Origin: an uncultured Lachnospiraceae bacterium
Lineage (GTDB): Bacteria > Bacillota > Clostridia > Lachnospirales > Lachnospiraceae
DNA: 10,842 bases
Assembly: GCA_934371505.1 (NCBI GenBank)
Contig: CAKRNW010000077.1
Location: 1-10,842, forward strand
Reading direction: 5' to 3'
Part shown: positions 1 through 6,536 of the stretch, piece after piece
Numbering within the stretch: position 1 is the first letter of the stretch
Layout of the letters: each line of letters opens with the position of its first letter
Translations under genes and position numbers: made by a program
The notes under the pieces: model-generated
Database searches by the model: none
Seen by the model: only the letters and a program-made list of their open reading frames with translations
What the model was told of the DNA's origin: nothing

Positions 1-8
1 AATTTACT

Positions 9-839
9 ATGAAAAAAAATCTTGCTTTATTTTTGGCTTGCGCGATGAGCGTGGCATTAGTTGGCTGTGGAAACAGCAATCAGGCAGCAGGCACAGAAGC
101 TGCTGCAGAAACCACCGCAGCAGTTACCGACGAGGGAAGCTCTCTGGTATATGCTGTGGAAGCTGGCTCTGCCGGTGAAGAAGTAGCAAAAGAGAAAGGC
201 TACCAGGTAAACGCTGTAGCATCCCAGGCTGATGCACTGATGGAAGTGGCATCCGGCACCTCTGATGCGGCAATCATCGATTTACTGATGGCTGGTGCTA
301 TGATCGGCGAGGGAACAAGCTATCCGACTCTGACCCACACGGAGGAACTGACCTCGGAGAAGTACGGCGTAGGCTGCCGCAAGGGTTCTGATCTGGCGGC
401 TTACATCAATTCTGTATTTGCAGAGTCTTACGCAGATGGCACCATGCAGGAGATTGCAACTACCTATGGTGTACAGGAATCTCTGTTAGAGCAGTCTGCA
501 GACGACTTTGTACCGGGTGAGGACAGCGATGTGGCTTATATCCAGGATAAGGGAAGCCTGATCGTTGGTATGACTGATTTTGAACCCATGGATTACAAGG
601 ATGATAATGGTGAGTGGATCGGTTTTGACGCTGATATGGCGAAATTGGCTGCTGAGAAATTAGGCGTGGAAGTACAGTTCGTAGAGATCGACTGGGATAA
701 CAAAATCATGGAGCTGGATTCCAAAAACATTGATGTGGTATGGAATGGTATGACACTTACCGATGAGGTTACTTCCTCCATGGAATGCACCAATGCATAC
801 TGCAATAACGCACAGGTCGTTGTCGTACCTGCAAACTAA
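9..839 (+). CDS. Amino acid ABC transporter substrate-binding lipoprotein with circularly permuted lobes
   Basis: Extracellular solute-binding lipoprotein (SBP family 3, polar amino acid type), 276 aa, expected to deliver a small amino-acid-like ligand to the permease and ATPase encoded next. The N-terminus is a lipoprotein signal: Lys2-Lys3, a hydrophobic stretch, and lipobox LVGC with Cys20 as the lipidation site, then an Ala/Thr/Glu-rich linker to about 44. The domain order is not the usual one. Residues 45-162 match the normal second half of the family: AVEAGSAGE (49-57), the lobe-2 Asp in SDAAIID (85-91), YGVGCRKGSDL (119-129) and ADGTMQEIATTYG (142-154). After a linker (163-182) comes the normal first half: LIVGMTDFEPMDY (184-196), GFDADMA (205-211), DVVWNGMTLT (242-251) and a terminal strand AQVVVVPAN. 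Each motif occurs once, so this is a permutation rather than a truncation or tandem fusion. Val254 sits where many family members have a ligand-binding Arg. Only 8 bases precede the ATG, so no RBS or promoter can be judged. The lipobox supports this start. Confidence 0.9.
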   Translation: MKKNLALFLACAMSVALVGCGNSNQAAGTEAAAETTAAVTDEGSSLVYAVEAGSAGEEVAKEKGYQVNAVASQADALMEVASGTSDAAIIDLLMAGAMIGEGTSYPTLTHTEELTSEKYGVGCRKGSDLAAYINSVFAESYADGTMQEIATTYGVQESLLEQSADDFVPGEDSDVAYIQDKGSLIVGMTDFEPMDYKDDNGEWIGFDADMAKLAAEKLGVEVQFVEIDWDNKIMELDSKNIDVVWNGMTLTDEVTSSMECTNAYCNNAQVVVVPAN

Positions 840-857
840 TACACAGGAGAGGCACCT

Positions 858-1538
858 ATGTTTCTTGCCGTTAATCAAGAACTCTTTATCACTGTTACGA
901 AGGAACTGTTAGGTGGTCTTGCGACCACCTTTCAGATTTTTATCCTGACATTGATCTTTTCATTGCCCTTGGGACTGGTACTAGCCTTTGGCATCATGAG
1001 CAAGTGGAAACCGCTGCGGTATCTGTTACAGGTGTTTATCTGGATCATCCGGGGAACACCGCTGATGTTACAGCTGATTATTATTTTCTATGGACCGGGA
1101 CTCTGGCTGGGTCACAATATCTGGAGTGGAAATGAGAAAGGACGAATCACTGCCACGGTAGTGGCGTTCGCCATCAACTATGCCTGTTATTTCGCCGTAA
1201 TCTTCCGGGGAGGAATCCAGGGTGTACCGGTAGGTCAGAGAGAAGCCGGACAGGTGTTGGGCATGACCAAAACTCAGATTTTCTTCAAGATAACTTTACT
1301 GCAAATGGTAAAAAGAGTGGTTCCCCCTCTTTCCAACGAGATCATCACGCTGGTGAAAGATACCTCTCTTGCCCGCATCATTGCGGCATACGAGCTGACC
1401 TTTGCCGGATACTCCTTTATGAAATCTGCGGGCATTACCTGGCCGTTATTCTATACCGGGGTATTCTATCTGGCATTTGTAGGTATCCTGACCCTGCTGT
1501 TTAATTACATGGAAAAGAAACTGGACTATTTCAGATAA
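858..1538 (+). CDS. Polar amino acid ABC transporter permease
   Basis: Inner-membrane permease of the HisM/GlnP family, 226 aa, which is normal length. It probably forms a homodimer with the ATPase encoded next. Family hallmarks are visible: a first membrane helix at about 22-45, the RGTPLMLQL motif at about 65-73 (family consensus RGTPLLVQL), and the cytoplasmic EAA loop at about 128-150 (REAGQVLGM..TQIFFKI), followed by PPLSNEIITLVKDTSL, the usual coupling segment in amino acid permeases. About five membrane helices are expected. The start is well supported by AGGAGA at 845-850, seven bases before the ATG. It follows the binding-protein gene by 18 nt and precedes the ATPase by about 12 nt, so one transcript is likely. 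Nothing in the protein fixes the substrate. Confidence 0.93.
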   Translation: MFLAVNQELFITVTKELLGGLATTFQIFILTLIFSLPLGLVLAFGIMSKWKPLRYLLQVFIWIIRGTPLMLQLIIIFYGPGLWLGHNIWSGNEKGRITATVVAFAINYACYFAVIFRGGIQGVPVGQREAGQVLGMTKTQIFFKITLLQMVKRVVPPLSNEIITLVKDTSLARIIAAYELTFAGYSFMKSAGITWPLFYTGVFYLAFVGILTLLFNYMEKKLDYFR

Positions 1539-1539
1539 T

Positions 1540-1545
1540 GGGTGA
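1540..1545 (+). promoter_or_regulatory. Ribosome binding site deciding the ATPase start
   Basis: GGGTGA lies five bases upstream of ATG 1551 and overlaps the alternative GTG start at 1542. It favours the ATG. The permease stop codon ends at 1538, so this site occupies nearly the whole gap between the two genes. Confidence 0.6.
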
Positions 1546-1550
1546 AACAT

Positions 1551-2336
1551 ATGGCAATTTTGGAAGTAGAACATATTGAAAAGCACTTTGAAAATACCAG
1601 GGTGTTAAAGGATGTGGGATTTTCCTTAGAAGAAGGAAATGCCCTGGCGATTATCGGTTCCTCCGGCTCAGGCAAGACTACCCTGCTGCGGTGCTTAAAC
1701 TTTCTGGAGACACCGGATAAAGGGAAAATCATTGTCCGGGGAGAGACATTGTTTGACGCGGAGCAGAACAGTACCAGACGGGAGCGGGATTTGCGGAAAA
1801 AACGCCTCCACTTCGGTATGGTATTCCAGTCCTTCAATCTGTTTCCCCAGTATACCGCATTGGAAAATGTCATGCTGGCAGAACAGATGCTTGCGAAAGA
1901 ACGGCCGGATTATAAGCAGAAGAAAAAGGAATTGCAGGAGGAAATCCGGGTACATGGACAGGAATTGCTGATACAAATGGGATTAAAGGATCGTATGGAT
2001 CATTATCCTCACCAGCTTTCCGGCGGACAGCAGCAGCGGGTAGCCATTGCCCGGGCATTGGCACTCCGTCCTGACATTCTCTGTTTTGACGAGCCGACCT
2101 CTGCTTTAGACCCGGAACTGACGGGAGAGGTATTGAAGGTCATCCGTGGACTGGCAGAGCAGAAGACCACCATGATTATCGTAACCCATGAGATGGCGTT
2201 TGCCAGGGATGTGGCAGATCAGCTGATTTTCATGGATGACGGCGTGGTAGTGGAGTCTGGCGACCCCCATCAGGTGATTGAGCACCCGAAAGAGGAGCGT
2301 ACCAGACAGTTCCTTACCAGATATTTCGAAGGATAA
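1551..2336 (+). CDS. Polar amino acid ABC transporter ATP-binding protein
   Basis: Cytoplasmic ATPase of the GlnQ/HisP type, 261 aa from this start, which powers the importer. In order: Walker A GSSGSGKT (36-43), Q-loop in VFQSFNLFPQ, ABC signature LSGGQQQRVAIARAL, Walker B ILCFDEP with the following TSALDPEL D-loop, and the H-loop His in IIVTHEM. All residues needed for hydrolysis are present. Between Walker A and the signature it carries charged stretches (around RRERDLRKKR and YKQKKKELQEE) that make it somewhat longer than E. coli GlnQ. The ATG at 1551 is preferred because GGGTGA (1540-1545) lies five bases upstream. An in-frame GTG at 1542 would add only three residues and has no comparable ribosome site. 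It is the last gene of the operon, with a hairpin terminator from 2361. Confidence 0.93.
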   Translation: MAILEVEHIEKHFENTRVLKDVGFSLEEGNALAIIGSSGSGKTTLLRCLNFLETPDKGKIIVRGETLFDAEQNSTRRERDLRKKRLHFGMVFQSFNLFPQYTALENVMLAEQMLAKERPDYKQKKKELQEEIRVHGQELLIQMGLKDRMDHYPHQLSGGQQQRVAIARALALRPDILCFDEPTSALDPELTGEVLKVIRGLAEQKTTMIIVTHEMAFARDVADQLIFMDDGVVVESGDPHQVIEHPKEERTRQFLTRYFEG

Positions 2337-2360
2337 TATTTATAAAAAAAGAATTTTCAC

Positions 2361-2398
2361 AAGGCGGGATGCGTTGAAAGACATGTCCCGCTTTATTT
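2361..2398 (+). terminator. Intrinsic terminator of the amino acid ABC operon
   Basis: The arm AAGGCGGGA (2361-2369) pairs with TCCCGCTTT (2386-2394), a nine-pair stem with one G-U, closing a 16-nt loop and followed by a T-rich run interrupted by one A (2392-2398). It lies 25 nt after the ATPase stop. The loop is large and the T-run imperfect, so this is a moderate-strength call. Its 3' arm is shared with a separate palindrome at 2389-2408. Confidence 0.65.
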
Positions 2399-2408
2399 AA
2401 ATAAAGCG
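2389..2408. repeat. Perfect 20-bp palindrome between the ABC operon and the beta-galactosidase gene
   Basis: CGCTTTATTT (2389-2398) is followed directly by its exact reverse complement AAATAAAGCG (2399-2408). With no spacer it is a poor RNA hairpin but a good dimeric protein-binding site in DNA. It lies about 40 bp upstream of the candidate -35 element of the beta-galactosidase gene and overlaps the 3' arm of the upstream terminator. The palindrome is read directly; an operator role is inference. Confidence 0.55.
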
Positions 2409-2417
2409 TTCTTCAAA

Positions 2418-2435
2418 TCTAAAACTTCTCTAAAA
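2418..2435 (+). repeat. Phased direct repeat TCTAAAA upstream of the beta-galactosidase promoter
   Basis: TCTAAAA occurs at 2418-2424 and again at 2429-2435, an 11-bp period, so both copies face the same side of the helix. They lie 15-30 bp upstream of the candidate -35 element, where an AraC-type activator or a bent A-tract UP element could act. In such AT-rich DNA this could also be chance. Confidence 0.3.
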
Positions 2436-2449
2436 TCTGACAAATTCAA

Positions 2450-2477
2450 TTGTTTCATGGTTTTCCCCCATTATAAT
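2450..2477 (+). promoter_or_regulatory. Candidate sigma-A promoter for the beta-galactosidase/symporter operon
   Basis: A consensus -10 box TATAAT at 2472-2477 is preceded by TTGTTT at 2450-2455 with a 16-bp spacer. The -35 matches consensus only in its first three bases, as expected for a promoter that needs an activator. The predicted start near 2484 leaves a leader of about 68 nt. It is the best promoter-like sequence in the 2337-2551 gap. Confidence 0.55.
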
Positions 2478-2551
2478 AAGCCCCAAATGAGATGTATGTT
2501 ACGAAAAAGAAATCCTAATAATAAAAGAAACGATAGAAAGGACGGCAAATC

Positions 2552-4867
2552 ATGACACAGAAACAAAACTGGAATACAGACTGGAAATTTACGAAAGCAG
2601 CCATCCATGTGGCAAAGCCGCAGACGGAGGAACAAATCCCGGAAGGTTCTCCGTTGGAGGGAAAAGCAAAATTGTGGCAGGATGTGACCCTGCCCCACAC
2701 CTGGAACGGAGAGGACGGACAGGATGGCGGCAATGACTATGACCGCCGCACCTGCTATTACTGGAAAACATTGGACTTAAAAGACCTGCCGGAATCCGAC
2801 GCGGTTTATCTGGAACTGGAAGGGGCCAATTCCACCGGAGATGTGTATGTGAATGGACAGCACCTGGCACATCACGATGGGGGGTATTCCACCTGGCGGG
2901 TGAATCTCACCAGTGCCCTGCAGGAGCATAACGACATTGTCATCGCCGTGGACAATGCCCCCAATGATCATGTCTATCCCCAGATGGCAGATTTTACTTT
3001 TTATGGGGGAATTTACCGGAACGTGTCGCTGCTTTGTGTGGGAAAAGCCCGGTTTAATCTGGAGGATTACGGCAGTCCTGCGGTGAAGGTGACACCCCAT
3101 TTGGAAGAAGGAAAAGAAGATGGGAAAATTGAAGTGGAGGTTTCTCTAACTGGTGTCAGTGGAGAGGAAACTCTGACCTATCGGATTCTGGACGGAGAGA
3201 AAAAGCCAGTAGCTACCACGGAGACAAAGGCTGCCAATCCCCATGTCATTCTGAGCATTCCCCGGGTGCATCGTTGGCATGGGCGGAAAGATCCTTATCT
3301 TTATACCCTGGAGATTAGTTTATCCTCCGGCGGTCAGGTGCTGGATGAGCGCACTCAGCGCTTTGGCTGTCGTACTTTTGCCATCAACCCGGAAAAAGGA
3401 TTTTTACTCAATGGAGAGTCCTATCCCCTCCGAGGTGTATCCCGGCACCAGGACAGACCCCACAAGGGAAATGCCCTGAGCCCTGCTGACCATGAGGAAG
3501 ATATGGACTTAATCTGCGAGATGGGTGCCAATACTGTCCGGCTGGCCCATTACCAGCATGACCAGTATTTCTATGACCTCTGCGATGAGCGGGGCATGAT
3601 AGTCTGGGCAGAGATTCCTTATATTTCCGGTCACCTGGAAAAAGGAGAAGCTAACACCATTTCCCAGATGAAGGAGTTGATTTTACAAAACTATAATCAT
3701 CCATCCATTGTGGTCTGGGGATTATCCAATGAGATTACCATGCAGGGTGCAGCTGCACCGGGACTGTTGGAAAACCACCGGAAGCTAAATGATCTTTGCC
3801 ATGAGATGGATCCTGCCCGTCTCACCACAGTGGCAGTGGTCTCCATGTGTGGAATAGATGAAGAGTATTTAAAAATTCCCGATGTGCTGTGCTATAACCA
3901 TTACTTCGGCTGGTATGGAGGGGAACTCTCTATGAATGGGGAGTTTTTTGATCAGTTCCATAAAAAATATCCAAACCGCGCCATCGGAATGAGCGAATAC
4001 GGATGTGAGGCATTGAACTGGCACACCTCCCATCCACAGCAGGGTGACTACACGGAGGAATATCAGGCTTATTATCACGAGGAACTTATCAGGCAGTTAT
4101 ACACCCGTCCCTTTATCTGGACCGCCTATGTATGGAATATGTTTGACTTTGCAGCGGATGCCCGGGCAGAAGGCGGCGAGGACGGCATGAATCATAAGGG
4201 GCTGGTGACCTTTGACCGCAAGTACAAAAAGGACGCCTTTTATGCCTACAAAGCATGGCTGACCGACCCGGAAACCCAGCCCTTTGTCCATCTCTGCGGA
4301 AAACGCTATGTGGACAGAGTGGAGCCGATGACCAAAGTGACCGTCTACTCCAACCTGCCGGAGGTGGAACTGCTGGTAAACGGAAAGCACCTGGAAACGA
4401 AACAGGCGGATGACCATTTCTTCTATTTTGAAGTGCCCAATGAGGGAGAAACCACCCTGACAGCAAAAGCCGGCGCCTGCATCGAGGAAAGCCACATCCG
4501 CAAGGTGGAAGCTTTCAACGAGGATTACCGCATGAAGGAGACCTCCGATGTGATGAACTGGTTCGATATCACCACCCCGGAAGGCTATTTTTCCATCCTG
4601 GATAAAATGGGAGATATGATGTCGACCATGGAAGGAATGCTGTTTCTGACAGATCTGGGAAAAGAGATGGCAAAGAAAGGAAAATCCGTGAAGGGGCAGG
4701 ATAAAAAAAGCATGGACTTATTCGGAAACGAGGGAGTGGTGCGGATGATGAGCAGTTTTACGTTAAAACGCCTCCTCAGTATGGCAGAAACCATGGGAAT
4801 GGAAGCCTTTACCAGAGAAGAAATTTTGGAAATCAATCATAAATTAAACCAGATACGGAAAAAATAA
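2552..4867 (+). CDS. Glycoside hydrolase family 2 beta-galactosidase with helical C-terminal extension
   Basis: Cytoplasmic GH2 enzyme, 771 aa, no signal peptide, expected to hydrolyse terminal beta-galactosides brought in by the adjacent symporter. The order is a jelly-roll sugar-binding domain (about 1-175; LPHTWN, then VYVNGQHL and GGIYRNV), an immunoglobulin-like domain (about 175-275), and a TIM barrel from about 280 (FLLNGESYPLRGVSRHQD). The acid/base Glu394 lies in GLSNEIT and the nucleophile Glu482 in GMSEYGCEA. MNHKGLVTFDRKYKKDAFYAYKA resembles the beta-galactosidase group rather than beta-glucuronidase, though a related glycosidase is not excluded. After a beta-rich segment, residues about 679-771 form a Met-rich helical tail that is not part of the GH2 core. 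Start support: AAAGGA (2537-2542) nine bases before the ATG. The symporter gene follows after 31 nt with no terminator between. Confidence 0.9.
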   Translation: MTQKQNWNTDWKFTKAAIHVAKPQTEEQIPEGSPLEGKAKLWQDVTLPHTWNGEDGQDGGNDYDRRTCYYWKTLDLKDLPESDAVYLELEGANSTGDVYVNGQHLAHHDGGYSTWRVNLTSALQEHNDIVIAVDNAPNDHVYPQMADFTFYGGIYRNVSLLCVGKARFNLEDYGSPAVKVTPHLEEGKEDGKIEVEVSLTGVSGEETLTYRILDGEKKPVATTETKAANPHVILSIPRVHRWHGRKDPYLYTLEISLSSGGQVLDERTQRFGCRTFAINPEKGFLLNGESYPLRGVSRHQDRPHKGNALSPADHEEDMDLICEMGANTVRLAHYQHDQYFYDLCDERGMIVWAEIPYISGHLEKGEANTISQMKELILQNYNHPSIVVWGLSNEITMQGAAAPGLLENHRKLNDLCHEMDPARLTTVAVVSMCGIDEEYLKIPDVLCYNHYFGWYGGELSMNGEFFDQFHKKYPNRAIGMSEYGCEALNWHTSHPQQGDYTEEYQAYYHEELIRQLYTRPFIWTAYVWNMFDFAADARAEGGEDGMNHKGLVTFDRKYKKDAFYAYKAWLTDPETQPFVHLCGKRYVDRVEPMTKVTVYSNLPEVELLVNGKHLETKQADDHFFYFEVPNEGETTLTAKAGACIEESHIRKVEAFNEDYRMKETSDVMNWFDITTPEGYFSILDKMGDMMSTMEGMLFLTDLGKEMAKKGKSVKGQDKKSMDLFGNEGVVRMMSSFTLKRLLSMAETMGMEAFTREEILEINHKLNQIRKK

Positions 4868-4885
4868 TCCCAAATCATGTGTTTT

Positions 4886-4892
4886 GGGAGGA
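4886..4892 (+). promoter_or_regulatory. Ribosome binding site deciding the symporter start
   Basis: GGGAGGA ends six bases before ATG 4899, which is ideal spacing. In-frame ATG 4893 directly abuts this site and TTG 4884 lies upstream of it, so both are poor alternatives. Confidence 0.7.
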
Positions 4893-4898
4893 ATGAGA

Positions 4899-6305
4899 AT
4901 GGGAGAGCGGAAGGTCAGACCCTTTGGACTGCGGGACAAAGTGGGCTATCTGATGGGAGATTTGGGAAACGATTTCACCTTTCTTTTTGCCAGTGGCTAT
5001 CTTATGGTGTTTTACAGCAAAGTAATAGGAATCAGTACCGGACTCATCGGAACCATGTTTGTGATTGCACGATGTATGGATGCCTTCACGGATATCGGCA
5101 TGGGAAGAATCGTGGATACCATGGGAAACGGGGGAAGGGAACGGTTCCGTCCCTGGCTGTTGTGGATGTGTGGCCCAGTGGCACTCGCTTCCTTTCTCAT
5201 GTACCAGGTGGGGATTCGGGACTGGTCTTACCCAGCAAGGGTCACCTATATGTTCGTCACTTATATTCTGTGGGGCTCTGTTTTCTACACCTCCATCAAC
5301 ATTCCCTACGGTTCCATGGCATCGGTTATTTCCGGTGATTTCAGGCATCGAAGCTCTCTTTCGGTTTTTCGTTCCGTGGGAAGCATGGCAGCGGGAATTG
5401 CCATCGGTGTGATTGCTCCGCTTGTGGTGTATTACACGGACCAAGAAGGAAATCAGGTGGTCAGCGGAAAAAACTTTACCCTCCTGGCAGGAATCCTGGC
5501 AGCAGCATCCATTGTTTCTTATTTGCTCTGTTATTTTCTGTGTTCGGAACGGGTGGTGCTTTGCAAAACGAAATCTGCGGAGAAGGAACAGCCTTTTGTC
5601 AGAAGAGCCGGTAACTTTTTACAGAGCAGGGCATTGTGGGGTGTCATTCTATCTGCTTTGCTAATGCTATTGGCGACACTCATGAGCCAGAGCGTGAACA
5701 ACTATCTCTACGCGGACTATTTCAAAAATACAAAAGCCTTATCCCTGTCCGGTCTGCTCCAGCTCCCTGCCATGTTTTTTCTGGCATCCTTTGCCACAAA
5801 GCTGGCGATACGTTACGGAAAACGGGAATGTGGCTTCGTGGGAATGTTAGTTTCCGGTATCTTATATATGCTCATTGGATTTCTTCATTTACGGAATGTG
5901 TGGGTGTTTATCCTGCTGCTTTTTCTGGCAATGCTGGGGATGATGTTTTTTAATATGCAGTGTTATGCCATGGTGACGGATGTAATTGATGACTTGGAAG
6001 TGATCAGTGGGAACCGGGATGACGGAACGATTTACGGAATTTATTCTTTTTCCCGGAAAATCGGGCAGGCACTGGCCGGTGGAGTAGGTGGCTGGGCACT
6101 TGCCTGGATCGGGTATGATGAACTGGCTCCTTCACAGACGCCCCTGGTGGCGGAGGGTATCTACAATCTGGCTACCTTTTTCCCCGGAGCAGTGTATCTG
6201 GCAACGGCAGCGGTACTGCTTTTTCTTTATCCATTAGGAAAAAAGCGGGTGGAGGATAATGTAGAGAAACTGCAAAGCATTCATGAACAAGGTAATGAAA
6301 AATAA
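4899..6305 (+). CDS. GPH-family sugar:cation symporter (MelB-like)
   Basis: Membrane transporter of the glycoside-pentoside-hexuronide:cation symporter family in the major facilitator superfamily, 468 aa, with about twelve membrane helices. It likely imports a galactoside with Na+ or H+ for the enzyme encoded just upstream. The N-terminus (RPFGLRDKVGYLMGDLGNDF) is typical of the family. Helix II has MDAFTD with Asp61 and Asp65, matching the spacing of the cation-binding Asp55/Asp59 pair of E. coli MelB. The first cytoplasmic loop carries RERFRPWLL, matching the conserved GRFRPW/Y motif. A later amphipathic segment, DVIDDLEVISGNRDDGTIYG, is also characteristic. The ATG at 4899 is chosen from the Shine-Dalgarno site at 4886-4892. 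The substrate is inferred from the gene pairing; a uronide or other beta-glycoside is possible. No convincing terminator follows. Confidence 0.88.
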   Translation: MGERKVRPFGLRDKVGYLMGDLGNDFTFLFASGYLMVFYSKVIGISTGLIGTMFVIARCMDAFTDIGMGRIVDTMGNGGRERFRPWLLWMCGPVALASFLMYQVGIRDWSYPARVTYMFVTYILWGSVFYTSINIPYGSMASVISGDFRHRSSLSVFRSVGSMAAGIAIGVIAPLVVYYTDQEGNQVVSGKNFTLLAGILAAASIVSYLLCYFLCSERVVLCKTKSAEKEQPFVRRAGNFLQSRALWGVILSALLMLLATLMSQSVNNYLYADYFKNTKALSLSGLLQLPAMFFLASFATKLAIRYGKRECGFVGMLVSGILYMLIGFLHLRNVWVFILLLFLAMLGMMFFNMQCYAMVTDVIDDLEVISGNRDDGTIYGIYSFSRKIGQALAGGVGGWALAWIGYDELAPSQTPLVAEGIYNLATFFPGAVYLATAAVLLFLYPLGKKRVEDNVEKLQSIHEQGNEK

Positions 6306-6313
6306 AACGTTTA

Positions 6314-6353
6314 AAATTACTATTTAAAATCACTAAAATGACGAAAATTACTA
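6314..6353 (+). repeat. Four 9-bp direct repeats upstream of the chemoreceptor gene
   Basis: The sequence reads as AAATTACTA (6314-6322), a TTTA spacer (6323-6326), then three abutting units AAATCACTA (6327-6335), AAATGACGA (6336-6344) and AAATTACTA (6345-6353). The consensus is AAATNACKA. The first and last units are identical and extend to the 11-mer AAAATTACTAT, 31 bp apart. The array ends 13 bp upstream of a candidate -35 box, a position suited to cooperative activator binding. No plasmid or replication gene is nearby, so a replication iteron is unlikely. Function is inferred only from position. Confidence 0.55.
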
Positions 6354-6366
6354 TACAATTTTTCTA

Positions 6367-6395
6367 TTGATTTCCCCAATAAAAAATGCTATTCT
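6367..6395 (+). promoter_or_regulatory. Candidate promoter of the chemoreceptor gene
   Basis: TTGATT (6367-6372) and TATTCT (6390-6395) are separated by 17 bp. Each matches the sigma-A consensus at four of six positions. No flagellar sigma-28 promoter, often found before chemoreceptor genes, was recognised. Transcription from here would give a leader of about 135 nt. Confidence 0.4.
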
Positions 6396-6536
6396 AGACA
6401 AAATGATGGGACATATTTGCCAAATCCGGGTGAATAGGATGTCTACGCAGCGTCTGCGCAATATGCTTCCGAAAATGCGAAATGTGCCTGAATGCAATGA
6501 AAAGCAAAATTTACAAAGGAAGGAAAACTATTTATT
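6396..6536 (+). other. Leader region of the chemoreceptor gene with small inverted repeats
   Basis: About 140 nt between the candidate promoter and the ATG. It contains TAGACA/TGTCTA (6395-6400 with 6440-6445), or alternatively GACAT/ATGTC (6410-6414 with 6439-6443), and two small hairpins: ATTT-GCC-AAAT (6415-6425) and CGCAG-CGT-CTGCG (6446-6458). No known riboswitch consensus was recognised. The chemoreceptor RBS AAAGGAAGGA lies at its 3' end, with a fairly long spacing of about 13 nt. Confidence 0.3.

Noticed and set aside
9..839. The binding protein as a truncated pseudogene or a fusion of two half genes
   Set aside because: It has an intact lipobox, an uninterrupted frame, one copy of each lobe motif, and an in-phase operon with a good downstream ribosome site. 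Permutation explains all of this better.
4964..4977. A CcpA cre-like sequence (GGGAAACGATTTCA) near the start of the symporter coding region
   Set aside because: It matches the cre consensus at 12 of 14 positions but lies in codons for the family-typical GNDFT segment, far from the promoter. Coding constraint explains it as well.
4875..5444. A 189-codon open frame on the minus strand opposite the symporter gene
   Set aside because: Low-complexity His/Ser-rich product without recognisable motifs, no ribosome site seen, and fully overlapped by a well-supported membrane transporter gene.
6396..6536. A c-di-GMP riboswitch in the chemoreceptor leader
   Set aside because: The conserved GEMM-I core elements (GCAAACC, GGACGCAAAGCC) are absent and no class II pattern was recognised.
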